This document shows positions 54,926-63,971 of a DNA stretch of 64,000 nt, in pieces. The notes below the pieces were generated by a model, which saw nothing but the letters and a program-made list of their open reading frames with translations, did no database searches and was not told the DNA's origin. The DNA is from a bacterium (GTDB taxonomy: Bacteria; Electryoneota; Electryoneia; Electryoneales; Electryoneaceae): positions 352,427 through 416,426 of the forward strand of contig JAHLLB010000001.1 of the NCBI GenBank assembly GCA_020444425.1, in the 5' to 3' direction. The stretch's first letter is position 1, and every line of letters begins with the position of its first letter. Made by a program: the position numbers and the translations under genes.

Positions 54926-56209
54926 TCAGAACTTGCCGTCCAACCACTCAACGATCAGACGCAGTTCCTCGCGTGCCGCTTCGGTGTGGCCAGCGGGGAA
55001 CCCACCGAAGGCGTCGTCGATGGTGCCGCCGTCATACGGGAAGTTGGCATCCGGATTATCCGGCGTACCGAAGAAGCGGTTGACATTATCGGTACCGTCG
55101 AAAGCAACACCGAAGTTGGTTGTCAGCACAGTCGCCAGCACTGCGTGGGCACCATACAGCCCGAGGTCATCAGACAGGCCGCAGGCCAGGTAGATGTCCA
55201 TACCGGCCATGGCTGCCTGCTGTGCGGGGTCGGTGGACAGGCGGGCGATGATGTCGCGGGCCATCCACAGGTTCCACACCGGCAAGTAGATCTCGCCGTC
55301 AAGACCGATCGGCAGTTCCACACCTGGCAGACTCGGATCGAACTGCACGTAGGTCGGGCCCGGGTCCGCAGGATCGCCAGGGCTGAACGCCGCAGCCATC
55401 GCGAACATCATCGAGGTCGGTGGACCCTGCTGCAGACCGTTGGCCATCGCCGTCTGGTACGCAGCCGTCAGGTCTGGATCCGGGACCAGAGGATCCCAGT
55501 CCGGGTCCGGGGTGAATCCACCCTGGGCGATGACGGTCGGCAACAGTTCCTCGATACCGGCGTAGACGTCGTCCGTGTTCGGGATGTTCACCGGGTCGGC
55601 GGTCCGTTCGCCCCAGAAGCTGACCGGGCCGGAGAGGACGCCGACGTACCCGAATTCCCCGGCGTTCTCCAACGCGAGGCTGAGGGCACCGTAGCCACCC
55701 ATCGACAGACCACAGATCGCCTTGCCAGCCGGATCGGTGCTAACGTTATACGACGCTTCAATAGAACCCACCAGTGACATCATGCGGTCAGCGGACGCAC
55801 CAACCAACGGATACGCGCTGTTCTGGTAGAAGGTGCCAGCCAGTTCGTTGTCACCGTTCGGGAAGACCGCAACAAACGGTTCCACGACCTCAGACGCGAT
55901 CATCTCGTCGATCAGGGCCGTGATCCCGAAGATGGTCGGGAACATGTTTTCGTCACCACCGTACCCGTGCAGCATGTACACCACGGGGTAGGCGTCACCG
56001 GACGCGGAGTACCCGTCGGGCAGGTACACCAGTGTCTGTGCACCGTCGGTGTCGGACGGATTCAACGCTTCCGCGATCGGGTCCGCCATGGTTTCTATCG
56101 TACCTTCACGGCCAACCCAGACATCGGTCGGCGCTTCAATCTCTTCGGCGCAGCCTGCCAACAGGAGAAGCAGCGCGGCAAGGCCGAACAGTGTCAATCG
56201 TTCACGCAT
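54926..56209 (-). CDS. Esterase D-type alpha/beta-hydrolase lipoprotein
   Basis: 427 residues from the ATG at 56209 with GGAGG upstream. A lipobox LLAGC is present. The fold is the putative-esterase (PF00756) alpha/beta hydrolase: LVYLPDGYSASGDAYPVVYMLHGYGGDENMF, VAVFPNGDNE, the nucleophile elbow ICGLSMGGYGALSLAL (Ser), and a C-terminal GFPAGHTEAARE likely holding the catalytic His. An insertion of ~120 residues (about 225-345) separates the elbow from the rest. It lies 17 bases after the OmpP1/FadL barrel gene, so they are co-transcribed. It may hydrolyse an ester imported or exposed at the envelope, such as a fatty-acid ester; this is inference from the neighbour. Confidence 0.88.
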   Translation of the reverse strand: MRERLTLFGLAALLLLLAGCAEEIEAPTDVWVGREGTIETMADPIAEALNPSDTDGAQTLVYLPDGYSASGDAYPVVYMLHGYGGDENMFPTIFGITALIDEMIASEVVEPFVAVFPNGDNELAGTFYQNSAYPLVGASADRMMSLVGSIEASYNVSTDPAGKAICGLSMGGYGALSLALENAGEFGYVGVLSGPVSFWGERTADPVNIPNTDDVYAGIEELLPTVIAQGGFTPDPDWDPLVPDPDLTAAYQTAMANGLQQGPPTSMMFAMAAAFSPGDPADPGPTYVQFDPSLPGVELPIGLDGEIYLPVWNLWMARDIIARLSTDPAQQAAMAGMDIYLACGLSDDLGLYGAHAVLATVLTTNFGVAFDGTDNVNRFFGTPDNPDANFPYDGGTIDDAFGGFPAGHTEAAREELRLIVEWLDGKF

Positions 56210-56226
56210 TGTCGTCTCCTCCCAGT

Positions 56227-57612
56227 TTAGAAGCGATAGCCAAGCTGCACGCCGATGGTGATGACCTGCATGTTCCACGTGCCAGGCACGTTGTCGTACA
56301 GGCCGTCGCCGTCGTTATCCGCAGCTTCAGCGTCGTTATCGTTGCCCCACAGGTGCTGGTACGTACCGTCCACAGTGAAGCCATTGCCGAAGTCATAGCC
56401 GAGGCCGAAGCTCCAGCTGTGCTTGTCAGCGACGTCCGTAATGGTTGGACGCATGGTCTCGCCGGGGATCGGGGTCGGGTCGAAGTAGTAGCCGGCACGC
56501 AGCTGCACGGCTTCGCTGACGTCCCACATGAAGCCGACATTGAACCGGACCGTATCCTCCCAGTTGAGGATCAGTTCGGTGTCGTTCGCTGGCTGGCCGT
56601 CCGGACCGGTCCCGTCCAGTTCGATGTCGATCACGTCCAGCGACGACCACTGGGTCCATTTGACGTCGAACGCGGCGGTAAACTCCGGCGTGAACTTGTA
56701 GGCGACACCCGCGCCGACTTCCATCGGGATCGGGAAGTCCGCCTTGGCATCCGGCTCAACTTCCACCGTGCCACCGCCTGCCAGGGCGGGGAGGTAGAGC
56801 GTCTGGCTCAACGTACCGTCGATGGGGATCAGGGACGGGCCGACGAAAGTCAGCGCCGTTGACAGCTTGTCGTTGACGTGGTACAGCACGCCGAGGTTGA
56901 AGCCGACACCGATCTCGCTGCCCTTGAGCGTGGCGTCAATGAAGTAATGCGAGCCCGGTAGCGGGAGACGGTCGCCGGTTTCCGGATTCCTACCCGGGAC
57001 CAGCGCCGGTGACTGCAGCTCGATGCTCGCGACCTTAATTGACAGGCCCGCACCGACAGACAGCTTCTCCGTCAACATGTACCCGACCGTCGGATGGATG
57101 TCGATCACATACATGCTGCTCATCCACGCCTGGTCCGGATACTCCGGGTTGTCCCCGTAGCCAGGGTAGGGCCCGAGGTACAGGTTCTCCCAGTCGGCAC
57201 CGAGCGCGTTCGGCGTGAACGCGGCGAGCCCGGCGGTCAGCTTGTCGCTGAACTGCCACTGGAAGGCGAACGAACCGGTGGGACGTCCGCCGTTGATCGA
57301 CGACTGTTCCACCCCGTTCCGATAGAGGTAGTAGCCGTCGTAGTCCGGCACCGTGCTCGGTGTGTTCGGGATGATCCTGGTGTTCGGGAACAGGACCTTC
57401 GCCTCGAGATAGATCCCCGTTCCCTGTCCCGCCAAGCCTGCGGGGTTCCAGTACATCGCACTCCAGTCGTCAGCGATCGCCCGGAATGCTCCGGACATCG
57501 CCAGCCCTTTCATGCCGGCACCGGCAAGATTAAAGCCTCCTGCGAAGACCAGCGTTGGCGCCAGTACAAGCAGAAGGCCAATAATCAGCACTCCCCGGTT
57601 GCATCGAGTCAT
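56227..57612 (-). CDS. OmpP1/FadL-family outer-membrane transporter
   Basis: 461 residues from the ATG at 57612, with GAGAGAGGAC upstream. The signal peptide ends LVFAGGF. The family N-terminus is clear: GFNLAGAGMKGLAMSGAFRAIADDWSAMYWNPAGLA, the NPA-containing hatch typical of FadL. The rest alternates as outer-membrane strands, including SVGAGLSIKVASIEL, GVGFNLGVLYHV and VRFNVGFMWDV, ending in an aromatic (QLGYRF). It is a porin-like channel for hydrophobic compounds such as long-chain fatty acids. Operon with the esterase lipoprotein. An acidic turn (NDNDAEAADNDGDGLYD) near the end is a probable surface loop. Confidence 0.92.
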   Translation of the reverse strand: MTRCNRGVLIIGLLLVLAPTLVFAGGFNLAGAGMKGLAMSGAFRAIADDWSAMYWNPAGLAGQGTGIYLEAKVLFPNTRIIPNTPSTVPDYDGYYLYRNGVEQSSINGGRPTGSFAFQWQFSDKLTAGLAAFTPNALGADWENLYLGPYPGYGDNPEYPDQAWMSSMYVIDIHPTVGYMLTEKLSVGAGLSIKVASIELQSPALVPGRNPETGDRLPLPGSHYFIDATLKGSEIGVGFNLGVLYHVNDKLSTALTFVGPSLIPIDGTLSQTLYLPALAGGGTVEVEPDAKADFPIPMEVGAGVAYKFTPEFTAAFDVKWTQWSSLDVIDIELDGTGPDGQPANDTELILNWEDTVRFNVGFMWDVSEAVQLRAGYYFDPTPIPGETMRPTITDVADKHSWSFGLGYDFGNGFTVDGTYQHLWGNDNDAEAADNDGDGLYDNVPGTWNMQVITIGVQLGYRF

Positions 57613-57878
57613 GCGTCCTCTCCCTCGTTGATGATACGTATACCGGTCCAATGGACACACGGTAACGGTTCACCGTCTAAAGTGCATCCCCCAAAGTCCG
57701 CACAGAAGATAACAGTTTTTAGCAGTTTGCCCAGTCAGAACCGACAAGTTAGGAAATCATGAGGTGGAGATGGGAGCCACGGAAGCGATGAATTCACGAG
57801 AGGTTAGCTTGTGCCAATACGTGTAACGGAATTACGACGGTGGGGGGGGGTGCAACGACGAACCGTCACCGCAGCATT
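57613..57878. other. Upstream region of the FadL operon
   Basis: No gene is supported. It contains a run of nine G at 57842-57850, an assembly-sensitive or slippage-prone tract, directly before the right arm of the inverted repeat. Confidence 0.4.
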
Positions 57879-58003
57879 ACCCAGATGCTTCATTCCTCTG
57901 CGTTCCATTCAGCATGACACCCCCGTACACGTTCCATTCAGTATGACGCACCCAGAACGACATCCCCATTGAAAGGAGGACAAGACAGACACATCGGTCA
58001 CAT
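57879..58003. repeat. 125-bp inverted repeat, right arm
   Basis: Perfect reverse complement of 51612-51736. It ends 17 bases before the stop codon of the minus-strand TPR membrane protein. No transposase lies between the arms. Confidence 0.97.
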
Positions 58004-58020
58004 GACCGTCGGCAGCCGGA

Positions 58021-59928
58021 TCAGTTGTCCTGGTGGACTTGTGCCATCCCGCGTTGCAGGCGTCCGGTCCAGTACTCGTCCATATCGAGGGTGGCGGCTT
58101 TGTTGTAGTGCTGCGCCGCTTGTTCCGGGTCGCCTTGCAGCTTGGCGACCTGCCCGGCCATGACATAATACGGCCCGGTGTGGTTGACGGCTTGCTTCCA
58201 CCCCGCTTCAATCAGTTGCGCGGCGCTGTCGAGGTCGTGTTGGCCCAGGTAGTAGTCGGTGAGGAAGACGAAGTCCATATCTTCGCGGGACCCGTTGCTG
58301 ATCGCGGTCTGCAGCCAGTGCAGGGCATCGTCGTACTGGCGTTCGGACAGCAGCAGGCGTCCGTAGAACCCCTGCGCGGCGGGCAGTGGCGGGTCGGCAT
58401 TCGCGGCTTTGCCGGCCATGGTCAGGGCGGACGGGGTGTCGTTGCGTTCCCACGCGTCGATCTGGGCCATGCGGTAGGCGTAGCGCGGGTTGCCGGACAG
58501 CTCCCAGGCTTGCGTCAGGGCGTGGTATTCGTCATTCGTGCGTCCGGCATCGCGGTAGTTGATCGCGAGGACCTCCCAGCCGTACGGTGCCCGGCCGGGG
58601 TTGCGCAGCAGCGCGCGTTCGTGGCGTTGTTCGGCGGCATACTGGTGATGCTGCAGCAGGGTTTGCGCGCCGACGGTCATCAACGCGACCACGACGGCCA
58701 ACGCGACGAAGGTCGAGCGTGGCACCAGCGACCGTTCGCGGGCGTACCCGAACAGCAGGAACGTCAGCGGCACCGCCCACAGGCTGACCAGATCGGCGTC
58801 CCGTGCCATCCCGAGGTCCGGAGAGAAGATCGTGGCGAACCCGAATGCGGCGACTGTCGCGGTGGCGTAGAACGCGAGACGGTTGGACTGTTTGCCGCCA
58901 CCGGTGGACGTTGACCGTGCCTGCAGCAACCACGGCAACAGCACAAACACCGGCACCGCCCCGGCCCACAGGATCAGGTTCAACAGGTCGAGCAGGTGCG
59001 TGGGTGCGAACAGAGTGTAGCCGTCCGGGGGTGGACTGCCAAGGGGTGCGAGCACGTGGTCCGGAATCCACACTGCGGCTGCGATCAACCCGGCGGCCAT
59101 GGTCGCGAGCCACAGTCCCCAGCGCAGCTTGCCGGACCGGATTGGCAACAGCAGCAGGAACGCCGGCAGCAGCACCAGTCCCTGGGCGTGCAGGGCGCTG
59201 GTCAGCAACACCAGCCCCAGCGCGATGTACGTGTACACCGGGCGGTCGTTGGCCCGCCAGACCAGCACACAGGCCCACGCGACCAGCATGTGCAGCAGCG
59301 CGTAGTGTTCGACCAGTCCGGCCAGCAGTGGGACCGATCCGATCCCGAAGGCGGTGACGATGGTCAGCAGGCGGCGTTTCGGACCGTCGTCGTCCCGGAC
59401 CCACACCCACCACGCCAGCGCATACCCAAGCAGGGCGACCAGGTCGATCCAGCGGAAGACAGTCCAGACGGTCTCCGCGGACGGCTGCGGGCCGCTTAAC
59501 GCCTTCGCAAGCTGGTAGTACAGCGGGGCGAACTTGCTGCCCTCCCCAGAGGACAGGACAATCAGTTGTCCGTCCCCGCGCAGCAACGTCGCCGCCGGGA
59601 ACAGGGTCAGCAGGACGATCGCGGCCAGCGCATACAACGACACGATCCACAGGTTGGTGCGTCGCTGGATGAACCGGCTGCTGGCGAAGCCCAACAGACC
59701 GCCCGCCGCGACGCTGATCCCCAACCACAAGATGATCTGGATCGGTGTCAGGCCGTATAGACCGTCCACCCCCCACAGCCGCCACATCGGCGAGGCGAAG
59801 ATGGTCCCCACCACCGCCGCAAACACCAGGATCGCACCGGCCATCGGTCCCGTCAGGGATGCTTTCGCTGGCCCGGGTTGTCTTGCACCCCGGGAATCAC
59901 CTGTCTGCTTCCCCCCTGCTGTGTTCAT
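58021..59928 (-). CDS. Polytopic membrane protein with C-terminal TPR repeats
   Basis: 635 residues. About eleven hydrophobic helices span residues ~25-430, with loops rich in Trp/Arg. The pattern (an acidic-aromatic first loop after helix one, WRLWGVDGLYGLTP) resembles GT39/GT83-like or undecaprenyl-sugar-utilising membrane proteins, but no catalytic DxD or DE motif can be seen, so a glycosyltransferase call is uncertain. Residues ~450-620 form three to four TPR-like pairs (GWEVLAINYRDAGRTNDEYHAL, AQGFYGRLLLSERQYDDALHWLQ, YVMAGQVAKLQGDPEQAAQHYN). The start overlaps the deaminase stop by one base, forming a two-gene unit. Confidence 0.8.
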   Translation of the reverse strand: MNTAGGKQTGDSRGARQPGPAKASLTGPMAGAILVFAAVVGTIFASPMWRLWGVDGLYGLTPIQIILWLGISVAAGGLLGFASSRFIQRRTNLWIVSLYALAAIVLLTLFPAATLLRGDGQLIVLSSGEGSKFAPLYYQLAKALSGPQPSAETVWTVFRWIDLVALLGYALAWWVWVRDDDGPKRRLLTIVTAFGIGSVPLLAGLVEHYALLHMLVAWACVLVWRANDRPVYTYIALGLVLLTSALHAQGLVLLPAFLLLLPIRSGKLRWGLWLATMAAGLIAAAVWIPDHVLAPLGSPPPDGYTLFAPTHLLDLLNLILWAGAVPVFVLLPWLLQARSTSTGGGKQSNRLAFYATATVAAFGFATIFSPDLGMARDADLVSLWAVPLTFLLFGYARERSLVPRSTFVALAVVVALMTVGAQTLLQHHQYAAEQRHERALLRNPGRAPYGWEVLAINYRDAGRTNDEYHALTQAWELSGNPRYAYRMAQIDAWERNDTPSALTMAGKAANADPPLPAAQGFYGRLLLSERQYDDALHWLQTAISNGSREDMDFVFLTDYYLGQHDLDSAAQLIEAGWKQAVNHTGPYYVMAGQVAKLQGDPEQAAQHYNKAATLDMDEYWTGRLQRGMAQVHQDN

Positions 59929-60359
59929 TATTCACCGATGTCTTCGTTCCACAGCTCGGGCTTCGCGGCGATGAAGTCACGCATCATCTGCTTGCATTCA
60001 TCCAGCTCGAGGTCGACCACCTCGACGCCGTGTTGTTCCATGAACGGGCGCGCACCGTCGAAAGTCTCGCTCTCCCCGACAATCACCTTCGGAATGCGGA
60101 ACTGCACCACGGTCCCCGCGCACATGTAGCACGGCATCAGCGTCGAATACAGCACCGTATCGCGATAGGACCCGATCCGCCCGGCGTTACGCAGCGCGTC
60201 GGTCTCGGCATGCGTCATCGGGTCATCATCCTGCACCCGCTTGTTGTGCCCGCGTCCCACGATCTCCCCGTTCCGCACCAGCACGCTGCCAATCGGAATG
60301 CCACCTTCTGCCAGCCCCTTCCGGGCCTCGTCAATCGCCGCCTGCATGAACTTATCCAC
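59928..60359 (-). CDS. Cytosine/nucleoside deaminase, yeast-FCY1-like
   Basis: 143 residues from a GTG at 60359, five bases after AAGAGG; a GTG at 60365 is the alternative. The CDA zinc motif is complete: THAETDALRN (His, catalytic Glu) and LMPCYMCAGTVVQF (two Cys). The closest recalled relatives are yeast-type cytosine deaminases, because of GGIPIGSVLV near the start and the C-terminal signature PELWNEDIGE. It would convert cytosine to uracil for pyrimidine salvage; guanine or tRNA-adenosine deaminase are less likely given the C-terminus. It is followed at once by the TPR membrane gene, with no functional link evident. Confidence 0.9.
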   Translation of the reverse strand: MDKFMQAAIDEARKGLAEGGIPIGSVLVRNGEIVGRGHNKRVQDDDPMTHAETDALRNAGRIGSYRDTVLYSTLMPCYMCAGTVVQFRIPKVIVGESETFDGARPFMEQHGVEVVDLELDECKQMMRDFIAAKPELWNEDIGE

Positions 60360-60469
60360 GGTCACCTCTTCTTATCTTGGGATGGCCCAAAAGTAAGGCA
60401 TGAATCGGGTGAGGACACGTCCGGGAGTCGGATGTATACTGTGACAGATCTCCAAGGGGGTAGGCAACA

Positions 60470-61561
60470 ATGGCCAACTTCATTGATAACACTACACTTG
60501 ACTGGCTGCTCGATCCGAACGATCCGGCGTTGCTGGCGAAGGTGTTGACCGATCTGCTGGGACGTTCACCAGACAACCCGGAGGTCGTTGACGCACGATC
60601 CCGCATCCCGGAGCAACCATTCGCAAAGGCCGCGCTGGACGCCATCACCTCCGGCCGGATCTGGGAGCACACGTTCTACATCAAATATCGCGGCATCAGC
60701 TGGACCATGGCGCACCTGAGCGAAATCGGTGTGCCAGGGGATCATCCGGCGATCCAGACCGGAATTGAAAACATCCTCGAGACGCCGAAGCGCGCGACGC
60801 AAGTCCAGCAACGGGACGTCGCACCGCTCAAAGGCTGCCAACCGGTCTACTGGAAGCACCCGTTGGCGTGCCTGACCGCGCGGATGGCAACCGTGTTAAC
60901 CCGATACGGGCTGACAGATCACGAGGTGACACGAGGTGCGCGGGCGACACTGTTGCATCTGCATCAGCCCGGGCTCGGTTTCGCCTGCCAGGTGATCGAC
61001 TACTCCCTGCTGCCCGGCTGCATCATGACCGTGCCGGAGGTGCTGAAGTGCTGGCTCAGCATCCCCGCACAGGAACGCACTCCCGAAGAAGAGACGGCTA
61101 TCCGGGAGTCGGTTGAATTGCTGCGGAAACATGGACTGTATAAATACGTGCCGGTCGCGGCGAAGGAGTTCGCGGAGAAGACGTACAAGTGGAAAGTCGC
61201 GGATATCCGCGAGTTGAAGGATCAGTGGATCGCGAACGGTCGCCTGAACGACCGCAAGGCCAAGGACGGCTGGCTGCGTTTCAGCTTTCCGCACACCTAT
61301 AACCCTGATCTGCTTGAATTGCTGTTGGTCTTGGGTGAGGCCAGGCGTCAGTTTGGCGAGGACATGGTCCCGCAGGACGAACTCATCAACGAAGCCTTGC
61401 AGCTGGTGCTTGACCGTCGTGGCAAGGACGGTCGTTGGAAACTTACCGGCGGCATCAACGGCAAGATGTGGGCGAACCTCGACCAGAAAGGCAAGCCGAG
61501 CCCGTGGATCACATATCGCGCGCATCGTGCGTTGAGGTTGCTTGATCCCGCACCCGCCTGA
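60470..61561 (+). CDS. Squalene-cyclase/prenyltransferase-like toroid protein
   Basis: 363 residues; the ATG at 60470 follows GGGGG. The protein is mostly helical with toroid-type repeats: LDWLLDPNDPALLAKVLTDLLG, ALLHLHQPGLGFACQVIDYSLLPG, LLELLLVLGEARRQFGEDM, and near the C-terminus DGRWKLTGGINGKMWANLDQKGKPSPWITYRAHRALRLL. The DGRW and WITYRALR elements are typical of the prenyltransferase/squalene-oxidase-like repeat family, several members of which are mislabelled in databases as nitrogen-fixation NifH-type proteins. No catalytic DxDD motif is seen. Cytoplasmic; function unknown. Confidence 0.8.
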   Translation: MANFIDNTTLDWLLDPNDPALLAKVLTDLLGRSPDNPEVVDARSRIPEQPFAKAALDAITSGRIWEHTFYIKYRGISWTMAHLSEIGVPGDHPAIQTGIENILETPKRATQVQQRDVAPLKGCQPVYWKHPLACLTARMATVLTRYGLTDHEVTRGARATLLHLHQPGLGFACQVIDYSLLPGCIMTVPEVLKCWLSIPAQERTPEEETAIRESVELLRKHGLYKYVPVAAKEFAEKTYKWKVADIRELKDQWIANGRLNDRKAKDGWLRFSFPHTYNPDLLELLLVLGEARRQFGEDMVPQDELINEALQLVLDRRGKDGRWKLTGGINGKMWANLDQKGKPSPWITYRAHRALRLLDPAPA

Positions 61562-61621
61562 GCCATCCACAGCAACTGAGCCCCGCCCCGTTGAAACCCA
61601 GCCGCCGCAACTCCGGTATCA

Positions 61622-62092
61622 ATGACAACAGATCTGGGACGGAAAGCACGGAAGGATGTGGGAGTGCGATTGCAACGACGGGATAGCTGGCGTGAGCCGG
61701 CACGTGATATCGGATTGCTGGCGTTACGGTTGTCAGTTGGTTTGATGATGCTGCTGGCGCATGGCTGGCCGAAGCTGATGAACTATGCTGAGCTGCTGGA
61801 GAAGTTTCCCGATCCGATCGGCATGGGATCAGGGTTAAGCCTGTTCCTCGCGGTCTCATCAGAGGTCGGGGCCAGCGTACTGATCATCGTTGGGCTGCTG
61901 ACACGGCTGGCGTCTGTGCCGCTGCTGGTCACGATGCTCGTCGCCGGGTTCGTCGTGCACGGTTCCGACCCGTTCGCGACACAGGAAAAGGCGTTCGTGT
62001 ACGCCGCTGCCTACCTCACGTTGATCCTTACCGGCCCTGGACGGCTGTCGCTGGACAACCTGCTGCACTCCCGACTGTGGTTGAAGCGGTAA
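61622..62092 (+). CDS. DoxX-family membrane protein
   Basis: 156 residues. After a basic N-terminal stretch, four hydrophobic helices are visible. Family signatures are GLLALRLSVGLMMLLAHGWPKLMNYAE, SEVGASVLIIVGLLTRLASVPLLVTMLVA, and the terminal LTGPGRLSLDNLL. DoxX-type proteins are quinone- or thiosulfate-related membrane proteins in some archaea, but most bacterial members have no proven role. It lies ~60 bases after the toroid gene on the same strand, probably in the same transcript, and converges on the next gene. Confidence 0.9.
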   Translation: MTTDLGRKARKDVGVRLQRRDSWREPARDIGLLALRLSVGLMMLLAHGWPKLMNYAELLEKFPDPIGMGSGLSLFLAVSSEVGASVLIIVGLLTRLASVPLLVTMLVAGFVVHGSDPFATQEKAFVYAAAYLTLILTGPGRLSLDNLLHSRLWLKR

Positions 62093-62138
62093 CCGTTGAC
62101 TTCGTCTGATGGAGCGTCAGATCCAAATCCACTGCGGT

Positions 62139-63800
62139 TTAGTGCAGCAACACGATTTTATGAGTCGAGCGTTCTTTTCCGGCCAGCGTAGCCAAGTAGA
62201 GTCCGGTGCTTGCGGATACCACTGAATTATTGGGGTTCCAGTTGTGGTTCAGCAATTCGCCGGGCTGTGCATGTAGATTGGCCTGGTAGACCAGTTGACC
62301 GAGAACGTTGTGGATACTGATGTGAGCCTCACCCAATCCGTCTGCTTGCACGGTGATCCGGAACGAACCGTTGCTCGGATTCGGATAGACAGTGGCAAGT
62401 GTCTGAGTTGCCGGCATTGGATCCGGTTCATCAACGTCGCTGAAGATCTGAGGCTGATACAAGCGGTTCCCGCCGACATTACATCCGGGCATCGGCCATT
62501 CCATGCTGTAGTCACCACCCTCCATGGGAACATCGTACGCGGCAATCTGCCCATTGGAATTAAATGTCACCAGAATCATTGACCCCGCCGCGGGTGGAAA
62601 ACAGGCGGTTTGCCCATAAATGTACACCGGGTATGTTATCGGAACGTTGATCGGAAAACCGGAGATAGGTTGATTCAATTCGTAGCCGTAAAGCTTGCAG
62701 CTTGAAGGTGTATTTACGCCTTGCAAGAAGATGCTCGCACTGAGTGAACCGATCCTGCGAAGTACAACAGGTGGCTCTCCCGCACCGATGACATTTGGCA
62801 TTTCGATCGGAAACCCGGGGAAGCTGCTCCCATCGGTTCGAAATGCGTATAGATGTTCGTCGAATGGATGAAAGAGTAGCTCAGGAACTGCGTCCCCATC
62901 AAGATCAGCAGCAACCACGTCATAACTTACTTCGCTCACGCCGTTGATATAAGGATTGCGAACTGGAAATCCCGGCAGGGATTGCCCCTGTTCATCAAAT
63001 GCGTACAAAGAGTCCTTATCCACGAAAGTGAGGAACCATCCATCTGCATCAGAAATCAGTGTCAGCGGTGAGTAGGTGGCGTCCACATCAATCGCGACAG
63101 GATATCCCGCGATATCCTCTCCAGATTGCAGGTATTTCGCCTGGATTGTCGTACCCGTTGTCCAGAATATCGCAGGGTCGGAGTGCCAGTTGTCACCGAT
63201 TCCAAGACAGGGAGCGCCGAAGTAGGCAGCCTCCACGACCCCGGCATATTTGGGGAATCCAGGGAGTGAACTTCCGTCGCCGTTGAGTCCATAGACCAAA
63301 GAATCAGCAACAAAAAACAACTCGTCATAGTCATCATCGTCAACATTGATCAGAACGTGAGCCCCGAATGGCCTGTTCATTGCCGCTGGTGGTGGCAGGT
63401 TCAGATCAAACGGCAATCGTTCACCTGCCAGCGAGTACACGTAGATTTTGTTTCCCTCGTCCTGCTGCCATAACCGAATAACGAACTCCAGCTGCTCATC
63501 CCCAAGGAGGTCGCCCCAGCGAATCCCCTGGACAAGCAATCCATCCTGATTATAATCAAGCTCAATCGGCCATCCAGGCAGGAACTGGCCGTCTGTCGTT
63601 AACAACGCAATGCACTGGTTCGTACAAGCTGAGATCACGTCGCCATACTCGGGAATCGTTCCCACGGCCAGATTGTTCGCCGTCCCACTTGCACCAGCCG
63701 GAGAGATTTGCTGCGGCCAACCCGGTCGAAGCTGGGGCTGCCCCATCACGGATAAAGCATAAATTGACATTATACTAAGACATATTAAAATCTTCATCAT
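62139..63800 (-). CDS. Secreted FG-GAP-like repeat protein with sorting domain
   Basis: 553 residues; ATG at 63800 with GGGAG upstream. The signal peptide ends SVMG. Repeats contain a characteristic L-x-PG-[WF]-P strand (RPGWPQQIS, FLPGWPIELD, SLPGFPKY, SLPGFPVRN, SFPGFPIEM) alternating with D-x-DGD-x-PELLF acidic loops, predicting a propeller of the FG-GAP type. The sorting domain is YPNPSNGSFRI to HKIVLLH, more diverged than the others. It lacks the pre-sorting module. The plus-strand upstream region ends the window, and a terminator of a further right-hand gene precedes it. Confidence 0.87.
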   Translation of the reverse strand: MMKILICLSIMSIYALSVMGQPQLRPGWPQQISPAGASGTANNLAVGTIPEYGDVISACTNQCIALLTTDGQFLPGWPIELDYNQDGLLVQGIRWGDLLGDEQLEFVIRLWQQDEGNKIYVYSLAGERLPFDLNLPPPAAMNRPFGAHVLINVDDDDYDELFFVADSLVYGLNGDGSSLPGFPKYAGVVEAAYFGAPCLGIGDNWHSDPAIFWTTGTTIQAKYLQSGEDIAGYPVAIDVDATYSPLTLISDADGWFLTFVDKDSLYAFDEQGQSLPGFPVRNPYINGVSEVSYDVVAADLDGDAVPELLFHPFDEHLYAFRTDGSSFPGFPIEMPNVIGAGEPPVVLRRIGSLSASIFLQGVNTPSSCKLYGYELNQPISGFPINVPITYPVYIYGQTACFPPAAGSMILVTFNSNGQIAAYDVPMEGGDYSMEWPMPGCNVGGNRLYQPQIFSDVDEPDPMPATQTLATVYPNPSNGSFRITVQADGLGEAHISIHNVLGQLVYQANLHAQPGELLNHNWNPNNSVVSASTGLYLATLAGKERSTHKIVLLH

Positions 63801-63889
63801 TTTACCAAACTCCCGAGCTTGGTTGACATCGACGTAGTGTAGTGTCGTAATGTATTAGCTATTTACTTGCGGAGCAAAGATCTGAGAAA

Positions 63890-63929
63890 CAGAAAAACCG
63901 ACGACACTTTCTGTAAAAGTGTCGCCGGT
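63890..63929 (-). terminator. Terminator of a minus-strand gene beyond the right edge
   Basis: accg-cgacacttt / aaagtgtcg-cggt (13 bp, one 1x1 mismatch), followed on the minus strand by ttttt. It implies a gene reading leftward from outside the window. Confidence 0.75.
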
Positions 63930-63933
63930 CTTG

Positions 63934-63968
63934 TCTCACATCTCAAATCTCGTATCTCACGTCTCAGA
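63934..63968. repeat. Heptamer tandem array (tctcann)
   Basis: Five 7-base units: tctcaca, tctcaaa, tctcgta, tctcacg, tctcaga. Confidence 0.75.
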
Positions 63969-63971
63969 CAC

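Noticed and set aside
51612..58003. Composite transposon bounded by the 125-bp repeats
   Set aside because: No transposase or recombinase inside or next to the arms, no target duplication visible, and each arm contains ordinary intergenic repeats.
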